This document shows, one piece after another, positions 39,896-51,416 of a stretch of DNA of 64,000 nucleotides. The position numbers and the translations under genes are program-made. Position 1 is the stretch's first letter. Every line of letters starts with the position of its first letter. This stretch comes from Vibrio sp. YMD68. Its GTDB lineage: Bacteria > Pseudomonadota > Gammaproteobacteria > Enterobacterales > Vibrionaceae. The stretch lies in the NCBI RefSeq assembly GCF_029958905.1, contig NZ_CP124614.1, forward strand, positions 2,542,001-2,606,000, in the 5' to 3' direction. The notes below the pieces were generated by a model. It made no database searches and was not told where the DNA came from. It was given only the letters and a program-made list of their open reading frames with translations.

Positions 39896-41752
39896 TTAGA
39901 TCGACAGTTTATCAATACGTTTACCACCATATAGCAGGTTAACCACACAACGGGTTCCTACAATAGCGGTAAACATAGAAGTCAAAATACCAATAGATAG
40001 CGTGACTGCGAAACCTTTAATCGCACCCGTACCCACTGCAAACAGAATGATCGCGGTGATTAAGGTGGTGATGTTCGCATCGGCAATGGTACTGAATGCA
40101 TTTGAGTAACCCTGATGAATCGCTTGTTGAGGGCTCTTCCCATCACGAAGCTCTTCACGGATACGCTCAAAGATCAGTACGTTTGCATCCACCGCCATAC
40201 CAACGGTCAAAACAATACCGGCAATACCAGGCAGCGTCATTGTCGCGCCCGGAATCATCGACATAACGCCAATAATAAGCACCAAGTTCGCCATCAGAGC
40301 CATGTTTGCGATAAAGCCAAACTTACGGTAGTAAACCAGCGTAAATAGCATAACCGCGACCATACCCCAGATCATCGCTTGGATACCCATATCAATGTTC
40401 TGTTGTCCCATCGATGGACCGATAGTACGTTCTTCAACGATTGAAATAGGCGCAATCAGGGCACCAGCACGAAGTAGAAGTGCTAGGTTGTGCGCTTCAG
40501 CAACAGAGTCGATACCCGTTATACGGAAGTTACGGCCAAGTGCGGTTTGAATCGTTGCTTGGTTAATCACTTCTTCATGCTTAGACAGAATCACACTGCC
40601 TTCAGGTGTCTTACGACCGCTGTCTTTGTACTCTGCAAATACGGTTGCCATAAGCTTACCGACATTTTGACGAGAGAACGTCGACATCTTGCTACCACCT
40701 TCACTATCGAGTGAGATGTTCACTTGCGGGCGACCATACTCGTCAACACTTGAACTGGCATCAGTGATATGAGCACCGCCTAAGATGACGCGTTTTTTCA
40801 CCACGACAGGGCGTCCATCACGATCCGTTTTGATTTCGCTCCCCGCTGGTGCTCGGCCACTTGCCGCGGCAGAAAGATCAGCTTGGTCATCAACTTCACG
40901 AAACTCTAGCGTTGCTGTCGCACCAAGGATCTCCTTCGCACGAGCAGTATCTTGAACACCAGGAAGTTCAACAACGATACGGTTTGCACCTTGACGTTGA
41001 ACGAGTGGCTCTGCCACACCCAGTTCATTAACACGGTTACGTAAAATCGTAATATTCTGTTCAACCGCGTAGTTACGGATTTCAGTCAAACGAGCTTCAT
41101 TAAACGTCGCGACCAGGGCAAATCGGCCATTACTGTCTGAATCGACAAACGTCATATCACGGTGTTTTTCTGCCAGTAGTTTTTTCGCTTCTGCTAATTG
41201 CTCAGCATCACGCAATAGAACTTCAACCGAATCACTGCCGGATGGACGGATAGAACGGTAACGAATACGGTCTTCGCGCAGTTCACTACGGAAGGCTTCT
41301 TCTTGTTGACCGACCAGTGTCTTCATTGCCGCGTCCATATCCACTTCCATTAAGAAGTGAACACCACCACGTAAATCAAGACCCAATTTCATTGGCGCAG
41401 CGCCAATAGATTCAAGCCAAGTAGGGGTAGAAGGCGCTAAGTTTAGAGCAACGATTTTATCTTTGCCAAGGGCTTCATTGACAATGTCACGAGCGGTAAG
41501 CTGTGTATCAGTATCGTTAAAGCGAACAAGAATTTGTCCATCTTCTAGGGCAATAGATTTATGAGAAAGACCCTGTTTTTCAAGGGCATTGGTGACGGAA
41601 TCCAGCGTTGACAGATCAACAGAGGCGCCGCGCGCCCCTGTAACTTGAATAGCTGGATCTTCACCGTATAGGTTCGGAAGTGCGTATAACGCGGCTGTAG
41701 CGATAGCAAATATCACCAACAGGTACTTCCATAACGGATAACGGTTTAGCAC
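39896..41752 (-). CDS. secD: Protein translocase subunit SecD
   Basis: This is a 618-residue SecD. The N-terminus [33 protein letters not shown] matches E. coli SecD, which fixes the start at a GTG (41752) with AGGA eight bases upstream. A large periplasmic domain ([24 protein letters not shown]) precedes six membrane segments with [17 protein letters not shown], containing the ion-coupling aspartate. It is the middle gene of yajC-secD-secF. Confidence 0.97.
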   Translation of the reverse strand: MLNRYPLWKYLLVIFAIATAALYALPNLYGEDPAIQVTGARGASVDLSTLDSVTNALEKQGLSHKSIALEDGQILVRFNDTDTQLTARDIVNEALGKDKIVALNLAPSTPTWLESIGAAPMKLGLDLRGGVHFLMEVDMDAAMKTLVGQQEEAFRSELREDRIRYRSIRPSGSDSVEVLLRDAEQLAEAKKLLAEKHRDMTFVDSDSNGRFALVATFNEARLTEIRNYAVEQNITILRNRVNELGVAEPLVQRQGANRIVVELPGVQDTARAKEILGATATLEFREVDDQADLSAAASGRAPAGSEIKTDRDGRPVVVKKRVILGGAHITDASSSVDEYGRPQVNISLDSEGGSKMSTFSRQNVGKLMATVFAEYKDSGRKTPEGSVILSKHEEVINQATIQTALGRNFRITGIDSVAEAHNLALLLRAGALIAPISIVEERTIGPSMGQQNIDMGIQAMIWGMVAVMLFTLVYYRKFGFIANMALMANLVLIIGVMSMIPGATMTLPGIAGIVLTVGMAVDANVLIFERIREELRDGKSPQQAIHQGYSNAFSTIADANITTLITAIILFAVGTGAIKGFAVTLSIGILTSMFTAIVGTRCVVNLLYGGKRIDKLSI

Positions 41753-41772
41753 AGCAAGAATCCTTTAGCCGT

Positions 41773-42102
41773 TTATAGAGACTTCAGTGTACCCTTTGGT
41801 AACACAGCAGTGACGAAATCTTTCTTGATTACAACTTCATTGTTTACGTTTAGTTCAATTGAAATGTAATCGTTGTCTTCTGCGATTTTAGTGATTTTAC
41901 CCACAAGGCCACCGCTAGTGATAACTTCATCACCTTTGCCCATCGCTGCCATAAGATTTTTATGCTCTTTTACACGCTTAGCTTGAGGGCGGTAAATCAT
42001 GAAGTAGAAGATTACTGCGAACATACCAAGCATGATAATCATTTCGAAACCACCACCTGCTGGTGCACCTTCTGCTGCTGCGTGAGCTTGAGAAATAAAC
42101 AT
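41773..42102 (-). CDS. yajC: Sec translocon accessory subunit YajC
   Basis: This 109-residue protein has one membrane helix (MIIMLGMFAVIFYFMIYRPQAKR) followed by the conserved cytoplasmic domain (GDEVITSGGLVGKITKI). It associates with SecDF in the inner membrane. Its start ATG lies between tgt and secD in the usual order. Confidence 0.95.
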   Translation of the reverse strand: MFISQAHAAAEGAPAGGGFEMIIMLGMFAVIFYFMIYRPQAKRVKEHKNLMAAMGKGDEVITSGGLVGKITKIAEDNDYISIELNVNNEVVIKKDFVTAVLPKGTLKSL

Positions 42103-42226
42103 TAAAGACGTCCTCTATAGTATTTTTTATTGATAATTCAATTAAGTTGGGGATTTCCCTTTCATTTTCAAGTACCCCGCTCATAACTCCAAGCGAATTG
42201 GTCGTGAAAACAAAAGGGTTTTACAA

Positions 42227-43414
<1,188 letters not shown>

Positions 43415-43592
43415 CTACGAGAGCGGTCGCGGATTCCATGCGAAGTAAGAGATAAGCTCTTTCTCTAGCCTACTGCTAGCACTCGTTATTACCTGTTTTA
43501 CAAAAACTCAGCACATGACAATAAAAAAGTGCTCTATTCATAGCTGAAAAAGTATAAATGAGCACTGCAGAGACGGCCAGTCTATCGTCGCG

Positions 43593-44645
43593 TTACTTGT
43601 TTTTTTTGTTGATAAACATCGCATCGCCATAACTAAAGAAGCGATACTCACCTTCGACCGCGTGTTTATACGCCGTCATGGTATTGTCATAACCTGCAAA
43701 CGCACTGACAAGCATGATCAGCGTTGACTCAGGCAGGTGGAAATTGGTCACCAAGCAATCAATCAGTTGGTATTCATACCCAGGGAAGATAAAGATTTCA
43801 GTATCGCCAAAAAATGGAACCAGCTCAGTGCCATTTTTAACCGCATCTTGAGCGGCACTTTCTAATGAGCGAACAGACGTCGTACCGACAGCGATAATAC
43901 GACCGCCACGAGCTTTCGTCGCTGCAATCGCGTCCACAACCTCTTGCGGGACTTCGACATATTCGGCGTGCATATGATGGTCGTTAATATTGTCGACTTT
44001 TACGGGTTGAAACGTTCCTGCACCGACATGCAAGGTAACATAAGCAAATTCGACACCCTTTTCTTGGATTTTAGCTAGAATCTCTTCATCAAAGTGCAAA
44101 CCCGCTGTCGGAGCGGCGACCGCACCCGGCTTTGCGTTATAAACAGTTTGGTAACGCTCTTTATCAGCATCTTCATCGGGCCTGTCAATGTAAGGCGGCA
44201 GTGGCATGTGACCAACACGGTTTAATATCTCAAGCACTGACTGATCTGAATCAAAATGAATCTCGAACAAGGCATCGTGCCTCTCTACCATAGTGGCTTT
44301 ATATTCGTCTTGTTCACCTAAAAACAAACGTGTGCCAGGCTTTGGCGACTTAGAGCAACGGACATGAGCCAGAATGCTTTTTTCATCGAGCATTCGTTCG
44401 ACAAGTACTTCCAGTTTTCCACCGGATTCCTTGCGACCAAAAAGACGCGCTGGGATAACTCGCGTGTTATTGAAAACCATCAAATCGCCGGGCTCAACCA
44501 AATCAAGAACATCGGTAAACGCACGATCATTCAGATCACCATTCATGCCATCTAAATGCAGAAGGCGGCTTGCTGTACGCTCTGCTGTTGGGTAGCGAGC
44601 AATCAGCTCATCAGGGAGTTCAAAGTGAAAATCAGAAACTTGCAT
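43593..44645 (-). CDS. queA: S-adenosylmethionine:tRNA ribosyltransferase-isomerase QueA
   Basis: This 350-residue enzyme makes epoxyqueuosine from preQ1-modified tRNA using SAM. Motifs [48 protein letters not shown] and [14 protein letters not shown] are typical. The start at 44645 ([11 protein letters not shown]) fits the family; an ATG two codons earlier is also possible. It is the first gene of queA-tgt-yajC-secDF. The 293-bp gap to the divergent chemoreceptor must hold both promoters, but I cannot place them. Confidence 0.95.
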   Translation of the reverse strand: MQVSDFHFELPDELIARYPTAERTASRLLHLDGMNGDLNDRAFTDVLDLVEPGDLMVFNNTRVIPARLFGRKESGGKLEVLVERMLDEKSILAHVRCSKSPKPGTRLFLGEQDEYKATMVERHDALFEIHFDSDQSVLEILNRVGHMPLPPYIDRPDEDADKERYQTVYNAKPGAVAAPTAGLHFDEEILAKIQEKGVEFAYVTLHVGAGTFQPVKVDNINDHHMHAEYVEVPQEVVDAIAATKARGGRIIAVGTTSVRSLESAAQDAVKNGTELVPFFGDTEIFIFPGYEYQLIDCLVTNFHLPESTLIMLVSAFAGYDNTMTAYKHAVEGEYRFFSYGDAMFINKKNK

Positions 44646-44938
44646 GGTCATCGTCTTGTCTAGTGGAAACTTGCCCTAGTCCATAGAGCCGTTAGCCGTA
44701 AGAGAACCATCAGCGATGGTTTTTACGCAGCCGACTAGTATATGCCGCTGCAACTCAATAGCAAGAGCTGTTCCTGCGTTCAAAATAAATTGTTACTTTT
44801 TTAAATGACAAAACAATCACTTAAAAATTAAATCCACAATCAATTCGTCTAATCTAATTATCTCTTCTAAACTGAAACGAAAAGCATAATAAAAACAACG
44901 TCGCTGGGCCTATTAACATTATATTTGGGTGATACAGA

Positions 44939-46879
44939 ATGCGTTTAAAGAAACAACTCACTTACGGGTTTGGGCTGATTATTTGTTTACTTCTCATCAC
45001 TTCGGCCATCTCATATTTTCGTTTTAGTGCGACAAACACAGGGTTCAACCAATATCGAGGCTTGGCATTAGGCAGTGTTTTTACAGGCCGCATTCAAGCT
45101 AATATTTTGGAAGCTCGTTTAGCCGCTAATAAATATTTGAAACATCAAAATAATGCAACTCGAGAACAGGTCAAATCTCGGCTAGATACCAGCATATCAT
45201 TGCTGGCTGATGCCAAAAAACTAAAGCTCGACTCAGATCACGCGGCAGAATTTGATAACATCAGCGCACAAATGAAGGAATATGAAAACAGCTTCAATCA
45301 AGTGGTGCAATTGATCGACCAACGCAATATCTTAGTCTCTTCACAGTTAGACCCTGCAGGTTTAGCCATGCGACAATCACTTTCAGCAATAATGCAAGAA
45401 GCCTATGACACAGAATCCGTTGCTGTTGGGTTATATTCCGGGCAGTTGCAAGAAAGTATCTTACTCGGGCGTCTCTATGCAGTGAAATACCTGGTCAGCA
45501 ATGAGCAAGTTGACGCTGACCGTGTGAGCGCTGAATTCAAACAAATGGTAATACGTGCTGATACATTAAAACAAGCCATCACTACCCCCTCTGAGCGCAA
45601 GTTACTAGAAAATTATCAATCCGCCTTTTCTACCTACCAAGAGGCATTTTCGTCGATTGTTAAAACCATCCAACAACGTAATGCCATTATTAGAGATAAA
45701 TTAGACGTCATCGGTGGGTCTGCGGCAGCAACGATTGAAACGATCAAATTAAAAACCAAGGAACAGCAAGATAAAGTGGGTCCTAGCATGGTTGAGCAAT
45801 TCAACAGTGCTCAAAGCATTTTACTGATGCTGTCGACCGCTGCGACATTGATTGCGTTGGGTATCGCTTTCTTTATATACCGAGGTATTTTAAGGGTCGT
45901 CGGTGGGGAGCCTAGTGACATTGAGAAACTGGTTCGAGAGGTGTCTGAAGGGGATCTATCTAAAGAACTGAACACCGACGGCAGTGAAACCGGTATTTAT
46001 TACAATATTGTTCAAATGCGCAAAGAATTACGCCGCATTATCGAAAGCTTCCACTCTATTTCAGACAACATCTCTTCAAGCTCTCTGCAACTGGGCGATG
46101 TGATGTCACAAACCCAAGATAACGCGCTGAAAGAGTTAAGCCAGGTCGAACAAATTGCGACGGCCATTACCGAGCTATCAAGCACCGCCAGTGAAGTAAG
46201 CCAGAACGCCTCTGGTGCTGAAAGCGCCGCCAGCGGTGCCACTTCCAACGTTGCATCAGGCCAAGAAGCTCTGGACTCTTCTGATAATGTGTCACGAAAT
46301 ATTGAACATTCCATTGAGGAAACGACCAAGATCGTCAATCAGCTCCGAGAATACTCTATTGAAATCGGTACGGTTGTCGAGGTGATCAATACCATATCTG
46401 AGCAAACCAATCTACTTGCCTTGAATGCTGCTATCGAAGCGGCACGAGCAGGGGAGCAAGGACGCGGATTTGCTGTCGTTGCCGATGAAGTACGATCGTT
46501 GGCGGCTAAAACTCAGCAGTCAACGGTGGATATCCAGGAAATCATTTCACGATTACAAAAACAGGCTGAGGAAGCGAATCAATACATGGAATCGAATATG
46601 TCTTTGGTCAATGACTCTCGGTCTATCAGTGAACAGCTGCGGTCGTCATTTGTTGAAATTGCCAACTCAGTGACCTTGATTTCAGATATGAACACACAAG
46701 TCGCCACGGCATCAGAAGAACAATCTGGTGTGACTCAGGATATTTCACAAAATGTCTCCATAACCTTTGATATCGTGAACCAGAATGTTGAACAGGTTGG
46801 AATCAGCAAGCAAGCCAGTGAGGCGCTTTCTGCTCTCGTTGAAGAACAAAAATCTCTACTGCGTTTTTTCAAACTGTAA
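44939..46879 (+). CDS. Methyl-accepting chemotaxis protein with HBM-like sensor
   Basis: This is a 646-residue membrane chemoreceptor. The order is TM1 (about 8-28), a long all-helical periplasmic sensor (about 30-290) with two helical modules as in HBM-type receptors, TM2 (about 292-314), HAMP, and a signalling domain whose hairpin tip reads [20 protein letters not shown] (from about 487). There is no C-terminal pentapeptide for CheR/CheB docking. HBM receptors such as McpS of Pseudomonas sense TCA intermediates; the ligand here is unknown. Confidence 0.9.
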   Translation: MRLKKQLTYGFGLIICLLLITSAISYFRFSATNTGFNQYRGLALGSVFTGRIQANILEARLAANKYLKHQNNATREQVKSRLDTSISLLADAKKLKLDSDHAAEFDNISAQMKEYENSFNQVVQLIDQRNILVSSQLDPAGLAMRQSLSAIMQEAYDTESVAVGLYSGQLQESILLGRLYAVKYLVSNEQVDADRVSAEFKQMVIRADTLKQAITTPSERKLLENYQSAFSTYQEAFSSIVKTIQQRNAIIRDKLDVIGGSAAATIETIKLKTKEQQDKVGPSMVEQFNSAQSILLMLSTAATLIALGIAFFIYRGILRVVGGEPSDIEKLVREVSEGDLSKELNTDGSETGIYYNIVQMRKELRRIIESFHSISDNISSSSLQLGDVMSQTQDNALKELSQVEQIATAITELSSTASEVSQNASGAESAASGATSNVASGQEALDSSDNVSRNIEHSIEETTKIVNQLREYSIEIGTVVEVINTISEQTNLLALNAAIEAARAGEQGRGFAVVADEVRSLAAKTQQSTVDIQEIISRLQKQAEEANQYMESNMSLVNDSRSISEQLRSSFVEIANSVTLISDMNTQVATASEEQSGVTQDISQNVSITFDIVNQNVEQVGISKQASEALSALVEEQKSLLRFFKL

Positions 46880-46913
46880 TTCAGCACAGTTTCATTTGAA
46901 TCACGCTTTTTTA

Positions 46914-46943
46914 GTGCCCACTTCTCTGTGGGTACTTTGTTAT
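46914..46943 (+). terminator. Possible terminator after the chemoreceptor
   Basis: GTGCCCAC / GTGGGTAC form an 8-bp stem with one G-T pair and a six-base loop; the T tract is poor. Confidence 0.4.
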
Positions 46944-47053
46944 TTGAAACAGATCAAGGACATGACGAATAACATGGGAAAGCGGGGGAAGATCTCAGAT
47001 ATTCTGATGGTTTGTTTTTATAGTAAGGTTAAAGACAATAGCAGGAGGCGAAT

Positions 47054-47497
47054 ATGATTAAAGTCGAAGACATGATGACACGCAATCCCCATACACTGTT
47101 GCGCTCTCATACCCTGTCTGATGCAAAGAACATGATGGAGGCGCTTGATATTCGCCATATTCCAGTTGTTGATGCAGAAAGAAAAGTACTGGGCATAATC
47201 ACCCAGCGCGGTGTGTTAGCCGCGCAAGAATCAAGCTTACAGAAATTGCCCAGTGATCAATCTTATACCCTATCCACACCGCTCAATGATGTCATGCACA
47301 CTAAGATTATGACGGTATCACCGCATGCTGGTTTAAAGGAAAGTGCCAAGTACATGCAAAAACATAAGGTGGGGTGCTTACCCATTGTGGATGGTGACGA
47401 GCTGGTGGGGATTATTACCGACAGTGACTTCGTTTCGATCGCAATCACCTTACTTGAGTTGCAAGAAGACAGCGACCCTGAAGAAGCAGAAGTCTAG
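47054..47497 (+). CDS. Two-CBS-domain protein
   Basis: This 147-residue protein consists of a tandem CBS pair: VEDMMTRNPHTLLRSHTLSDAKNMMEALDIRHIPVVD (about 3-60) and LNDVMHTKIMTVSPHAGLKESAKYMQKHKVGCLPIVDGDELVGIITDSDF (about 76-133). CBS pairs bind adenine nucleotides and act as energy sensors. There is no fused enzyme. AGGAGG precedes the start at good spacing. It flanks the isocitrate lyase remnant; I recall the same neighbour beside aceA in Vibrio cholerae. Its role is unknown. Confidence 0.88.
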   Translation: MIKVEDMMTRNPHTLLRSHTLSDAKNMMEALDIRHIPVVDAERKVLGIITQRGVLAAQESSLQKLPSDQSYTLSTPLNDVMHTKIMTVSPHAGLKESAKYMQKHKVGCLPIVDGDELVGIITDSDFVSIAITLLELQEDSDPEEAEV

Positions 47498-47567
47498 CCT
47501 AGAATATTAATAGCTGTTACGTAAAGAGCGTGTCGCAGCTACGATTAAAATATGGGTTTGAGTCGTG

Positions 47568-47592
47568 AAAAAAAGAGCAGCCTAGGCTGCTC
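47568..47592 (-). terminator. Surviving terminator of the lost aceA gene
   Basis: GAGCAGCC-TA-GGCTGCTC (47575-47592) is a perfect stem. On the minus strand it is followed by seven T residues. It now terminates only the aceA remnant. Confidence 0.9.
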
Positions 47593-47873
47593 AAACGGTG
47601 TTACTGAAGAATTTCCACCTTGAATAGTATTAGTCATTCTATCGAAGTAACCTGCCCCTACTTCTTGCTGATGCGCTACGAAAGTGTAACCTTTTTCTGC
47701 CGCTTCAAATTCAGGACGTTGAACTTTCTCAACATAATGACGCATACCTCACCTTGAGCGTAAGCATGAGCTAATTCAAACATGTTTTCATCAGTTCATA
47801 AGCATTAAGTAGACCACCGAAAACCGCTTCTGCATCGGCAACGATGGGTAGGAAGGAATCAAGCCCCCCTTCA
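47593..47873 (-). pseudogene. aceA: Isocitrate lyase remnant with large internal deletion
   Basis: Three fragments of isocitrate lyase lie in order on the minus strand: FLPIVADAEAVFGGLLNAYELMK (about E. coli residues 147-169), then NMFELAHAYAQGE (about 370) and, after a frameshift, MRHYVEKVQRPEFEAAEKGY through IQGGNSSVT near the C-terminus. About 200 internal residues, the N-terminal 140 and the last ten are missing, including the catalytic KKCGH region. A stop codon arises at the fusion point. No malate synthase gene is next to it. The gene cannot make active enzyme. Confidence 0.92.
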
Positions 47874-47973
47874 TCGGCTGGCGTAATGACAGCAGAGTAA
47901 ATCGCTAGATATCAGATCAAATACAGCATAATTTCTAGCGAGTTAACAAGAAAATAGGGGCTACGACCAAACT

Positions 47974-48879
47974 CTATAATAGCTCAGAGACAACATCAGC
48001 TAATTGGTTAAATGTTGATGTTCGAGAAGTACTCGGCCTCCAAACAAGGCCGATGTTTCGATAAGCTTGCTGACCAGGCGGGTCAACAACAACCAAATTT
48101 TGGTTTTCAAGTAAGCCATGATCAATGGCCATTTGAGGGATAAACGTTGTTCCCAACCCATTCGCCACCATTTGCACTAACGTATGTAAGCTGGTTGCAC
48201 TGAACGGATTGATTTTTTCTTTATCGGTTAATTTGCATGCCGACACAGCGTGTTCCGTTAAGCAGTGTTCTTTCTCTAATAAAAAAACAGACTCATCGGG
48301 TAAGTCGTCATATTTAATTGGCACTCGAATGGCTTCCGCCTGATGACGACTGATCACCATCCTAAATGGATCTTTCCCCACAATTTTACTGTGCATACCA
48401 TCGATATCGACAGGTAACGCTAAGATAAGAACATCAAGTTCACCATGACGCAGGGCAGCCAACAGATTGGTGGTGGTATCTTCTCGTAATAGCAAATTGA
48501 GATGAGGAAAACGTCTATTTGCTTCCTGGACCAAATCACATAAAAGAAACGGAGCAATAGTCGGAATACAACCAACTTTCAACTGCCCTTGCAGGGTATC
48601 CCCTTGGCATAGCTGCCCCAGTTCAACTAAGTCTTGTCCTTTTGCTAACAGCTCTCTCCCTTGAGTCACGACCATCTCGCCTGCTTGAGTAAAAACAAGA
48701 GGACTTTTTTTGTCTTTTTTCTCATACAAAGGGCAGCCAATTAACTCCTCTAAATTTTGGATACCTTTACTCAAGGTGGATTGGCTGACAAAACACTTAT
48801 TGGCAGCATCACTAAAGTGACGAGTTTCATGCAAGGTGATCAAATAATGCAGTTGCTTAAGGCTAGGCCATTTATTCAT
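47974..48879 (-). CDS. oxyR: Hydrogen-peroxide sensor OxyR (LysR family)
   Basis: This is a 301-residue LysR regulator. HTH (LKQLHYLITLHETRHFSDAANKCFVSQSTLSKGIQ) is followed by the effector domain with HCLTEHAVSAC: cysteines C206 and C215 match the nine-residue spacing of the redox pair C199/C208 of E. coli OxyR. SATSLHTLVQMVANGLGTTFIP is also OxyR-like. It is divergent from a peroxiredoxin gene, the classical OxyR target, with inverted repeats between them. Confidence 0.92.
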   Translation of the reverse strand: MNKWPSLKQLHYLITLHETRHFSDAANKCFVSQSTLSKGIQNLEELIGCPLYEKKDKKSPLVFTQAGEMVVTQGRELLAKGQDLVELGQLCQGDTLQGQLKVGCIPTIAPFLLCDLVQEANRRFPHLNLLLREDTTTNLLAALRHGELDVLILALPVDIDGMHSKIVGKDPFRMVISRHQAEAIRVPIKYDDLPDESVFLLEKEHCLTEHAVSACKLTDKEKINPFSATSLHTLVQMVANGLGTTFIPQMAIDHGLLENQNLVVVDPPGQQAYRNIGLVWRPSTSRTSTFNQLADVVSELL

Positions 48880-48918
48880 AATATAATCAATAGTTTTAGA
48901 AGTTTCTGTAATAGCAAC

Positions 48919-48999
48919 AATCGATAAAGACTCATCGCTTTTATCGATTAACTTAATCTATTTAATTCGCTTTTTTCTATAGTAACTTTTGTACTATAG
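48919..48999. promoter_or_regulatory. Two inverted repeats between oxyR and peroxiredoxin, candidate OxyR operators
   Basis: AATCGATAAA (48919-48928) / TTTATCGATT (48940-48949) is a perfect 10-bp inverted repeat. CTATAGTA (48977-48984) / TACTATAG (48992-48999) is a perfect 8-bp repeat containing ATAG...CTAT, the core of OxyR sites, though with wider spacing than the E. coli motif. The centres are 54 bp apart, about five helical turns. Confidence 0.5.
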
Positions 49000-49064
49000 T
49001 TTGTCGCGTAGAAACGAAAGCCCAAACAAAGATGTTTGGACAACCACTTTTTAGGAGATTCAAA

Positions 49065-49673
49065 ATGGTACTAGTAGGACGTCAAGCCCCTGACTTTACA
49101 GCAGCAGCAGTTCTAGGTAACGGTGAAATCGTAGATAACTTCAACTTTGCTGAGTTTACTAAAGGTAAAAAAGCCGTTGTTTTCTTTTACCCACTAGACT
49201 TCACATTCGTTTGTCCTTCTGAGCTGATTGCTTTTGATAACCGTCTTGCTGATTTCCAAGCGAAAGGCGTTGAAGTAATCGGTGTTTCAATCGATTCTCA
49301 ATTCTCTCACAACGCATGGCGTAACACTGCTATCGAAGATGGCGGTATCGGTCAAGTTAAATACCCTCTAGTTGCTGATGTTAAACACGAAATCTGTAAA
49401 GCATACGACGTTGAGCACCCAGAAGCTGGTGTTGCTTTCCGCGGTTCTTTCCTAATCGATGCTGACGGTCTTGTTCGTCACCAAGTAGTGAACGATCTTC
49501 CACTAGGTCGTAACATCGACGAAATGCTACGCATGGTAGACGCACTAAACTTCCACGAGAAGAACGGTGAAGTTTGTCCTGCACAATGGGAAGAAGGCAA
49601 AGCAGGTATGGACGCATCACCTACAGGTGTTGCAGCGTTCTTATCTGAGCACGCTGGCGACCTTAGCAAGTAA
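49065..49673 (+). CDS. Typical 2-Cys peroxiredoxin (AhpC/Prx1 type)
   Basis: This 202-residue thiol peroxidase reduces hydrogen peroxide and alkyl peroxides. The peroxidatic cysteine C50 lies in DFTFVCPSE and the resolving cysteine C171 in EVCPAQW. The GGIG loop of peroxide-sensitive peroxiredoxins is present (DGGIGQVKYPL), but no C-terminal YF motif. The start ATG at 49065 follows TTAGGAGATT; an upstream in-frame ATG (49032) is unlikely. It is divergent from oxyR and followed by a structured 3' region. Confidence 0.95.
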   Translation: MVLVGRQAPDFTAAAVLGNGEIVDNFNFAEFTKGKKAVVFFYPLDFTFVCPSELIAFDNRLADFQAKGVEVIGVSIDSQFSHNAWRNTAIEDGGIGQVKYPLVADVKHEICKAYDVEHPEAGVAFRGSFLIDADGLVRHQVVNDLPLGRNIDEMLRMVDALNFHEKNGEVCPAQWEEGKAGMDASPTGVAAFLSEHAGDLSK

Positions 49674-49685
49674 TTGATTCGGTCT

Positions 49686-49776
49686 CTCTACTTAAGTAGA
49701 GGCAACACCCGAGCTCAAACGGGTGATATGGTTGGACTCTCTTTAAAGAGAACATATAAAGCGAAAAGCTATAGCG
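49686..49776 (+). other. Stacked small hairpins in the peroxiredoxin 3' UTR
   Basis: Between the stop codon and the terminator lie a 16-bp palindrome CTCTACTTAAGTAGAG (49686-49701), a CCCG/CGGG stem and a 12-bp palindrome CTCTTTAAAGAG. Together with the terminator the 3' UTR is about 170 nt of structured RNA. Confidence 0.5.
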
Positions 49777-49815
49777 CAAAGCGCACGCCAATCAGTAATA
49801 AGTAAAGTCTTAATC

Positions 49816-49846
49816 AAAACCCGAAGCATTGCTTCGGGTTTTCTTT
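49816..49846 (+). terminator. Rho-independent terminator after the peroxiredoxin gene
   Basis: AAAACCCGAAGC (49816-49827) / GCTTCGGGTTTT (49831-49842): 12-bp stem with a three-base loop, then T-rich. Confidence 0.94.
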
Positions 49847-50044
49847 TGTCTGCCGCGCACTGTCTGATAAACATTATTTTCTTAATGGGCAAACATATCT
49901 CTAATAAGACAAGACATATCGGTTTACAGACTTTCTCTTCTTTAGGGCTTTAAAGTCTGTAAGCCTCTCACTATGATGGACAGCATCAAATATAAAGCAG
50001 TGAAACTTCTCACCGCATAACCGAATATACGCATGGAGATAACT

Positions 50045-51076
50045 ATGGCTAACTTTGCACTTGCCTTTGGTACAGCAACTAAAAATCGTGACGGGAAAAT
50101 CATTGAAGCGTTCTTCCCTAATCCAGTATTGAATCCTAGTGATTCTCTGGTGAATGCTCTTGCAGCGGTTTCTGGTTACGAGCAAGGCAACCAAGCAATC
50201 GAAATCTCAGCAAAACAAAGTGCCGAACTAGCAACGGCCTTTGCTGCCAATGGCGACGTAGCTAATGCTTCTTTTTCAGAAAAAGCAGCGTCTTCTGAGC
50301 AACCACTGATATTAGTTATATTAGCGACAGACGAAAAACCACAGTCAGTAGCCGAAGGATTCTTAAAGCTACAACTTATCTCTAACCGTTTAGTTCAGCC
50401 GCACGGTACGGTTCTGGATGGCATTTTTGGCCTGCTGCACAACATTGCATGGACAAACGAAGGCCCTATCGATCTTCCAGAATTGTCTGAGCGTCAAATT
50501 GAAGCTCGCTTAGCGGGTCGTGCATTGAGTGTCGATTGCGTAGACAAGTTCCCTAAAATGGTCGATTACGTTGTACCAACAGGTATCCGTATTGCTGACA
50601 CTTCACGCGTTCGTCTGGGTGCGCACGTGGGTGAAGGCACGACAGTTATGCACGAAGGTTTCATTAACTTCAATGCTGGCACGAAAGGCGTGAGCATGGT
50701 TGAAGGACGTATCTCTGCTGGTGTTGTCGTGGGTAATGGTTCTGATATCGGTGGTGGTGCGTCTATTATGGGAACGCTATCTGGTGGCGGTACTATGGTT
50801 ATCTCTATTGGTGAGAACTGCCTACTTGGTGCCAATGCAGGGCTGGGTTTCCCAATGGGTGATCGCTGTACGGTTGAATCTGGCCTCTATGTAACAGCAG
50901 GAACGAAAGTTCGCATGCTAGACAAAGAAGGCAACGAAGTAGAAATCATCAAAGCTCGTGACCTGGCAGACGTTTCTGATCTTCTGTTCCGTCGTAACTC
51001 TGTGACGGGTCAAATTGAGTGCCTAGCAAACAAATCAGCGGTTGAGTTGAACTCTGAGCTACACAGCAACAACTAA
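50045..51076 (+). CDS. dapD: Tetrahydrodipicolinate N-succinyltransferase DapD
   Basis: This 343-residue enzyme adds succinyl from succinyl-CoA to tetrahydrodipicolinate in lysine/diaminopimelate synthesis. It contains left-handed beta-helix hexapeptide repeats (VRLGAHVGEGTTVMHEGFINFNAGT, GVVVGNGSDIGGGASIMGTLSGG). This is the long DapD form of vibrios and pseudomonads, not the 274-residue E. coli type. The start ATG at 50045 follows GGAG; an ATG four codons earlier is less likely. It is a single gene between two terminators. Confidence 0.94.
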   Translation: MANFALAFGTATKNRDGKIIEAFFPNPVLNPSDSLVNALAAVSGYEQGNQAIEISAKQSAELATAFAANGDVANASFSEKAASSEQPLILVILATDEKPQSVAEGFLKLQLISNRLVQPHGTVLDGIFGLLHNIAWTNEGPIDLPELSERQIEARLAGRALSVDCVDKFPKMVDYVVPTGIRIADTSRVRLGAHVGEGTTVMHEGFINFNAGTKGVSMVEGRISAGVVVGNGSDIGGGASIMGTLSGGGTMVISIGENCLLGANAGLGFPMGDRCTVESGLYVTAGTKVRMLDKEGNEVEIIKARDLADVSDLLFRRNSVTGQIECLANKSAVELNSELHSNN

Positions 51077-51102
51077 TGAGATCGCATCTGGTTTAATTTT
51101 GT

Positions 51103-51129
51103 AACAGCCTCCTCGTGAGGCTGTTTTTG
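51103..51129 (+). terminator. Rho-independent terminator after dapD
   Basis: AACAGCCTC / GAGGCTGTT, 9-bp stem with a five-base loop, followed by TTT. Confidence 0.92.
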
Positions 51130-51191
51130 TTTTACTTTGTTATTTCGACTGGCTAGATCTATCCCGGCTTCGTCTTTTATCTTTCGTCCTT

Positions 51192-51219
51192 CTTCTTTCT
51201 TCTTTCTTCTTTCTTCTTT
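51192..51219. repeat. 7-bp tandem repeat, 4 copies
   Basis: CTTCTTT repeated four times in the dapD-glpK gap (51077-51416). The rest of that gap holds the dapD terminator and the glpK upstream region. Confidence 0.85.
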
Positions 51220-51307
51220 TGCAGCCTAAACTTATAACGACACGTATCCTTTACAATAAAACACTTTAAGTTAACAAAAAATAACGCGCTAACGCTCACT
51301 TTTAAAG

Positions 51308-51324
51308 TTCGTTTATTTTCGTTT
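51308..51324 (+). promoter_or_regulatory. Candidate GlpR half-sites upstream of glpK
   Basis: TTCGTTT occurs twice at a 10-bp interval (51308 and 51318). GlpR half-sites contain TTCG. A perfect operator is not visible, so this is tentative. Confidence 0.3.
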
Positions 51325-51416
51325 TCATCCAAACGTGCACAATATGGCTTTAACGATAATTTTAATCATAAGCATATCAATTAAGATACCTATGATAAAA
51401 CAACAGGAAACTTATC

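Noticed and set aside
47545..47745. A 66-codon open frame that could be read as a small protein
   Set aside because: Its sequence is the C-terminal part of isocitrate lyase read on into the old terminator; it belongs to the aceA pseudogene.
51340..51372. A sigma-54 promoter before glpK
   Set aside because: A TGGC is present but no GC at the required -12 spacing.
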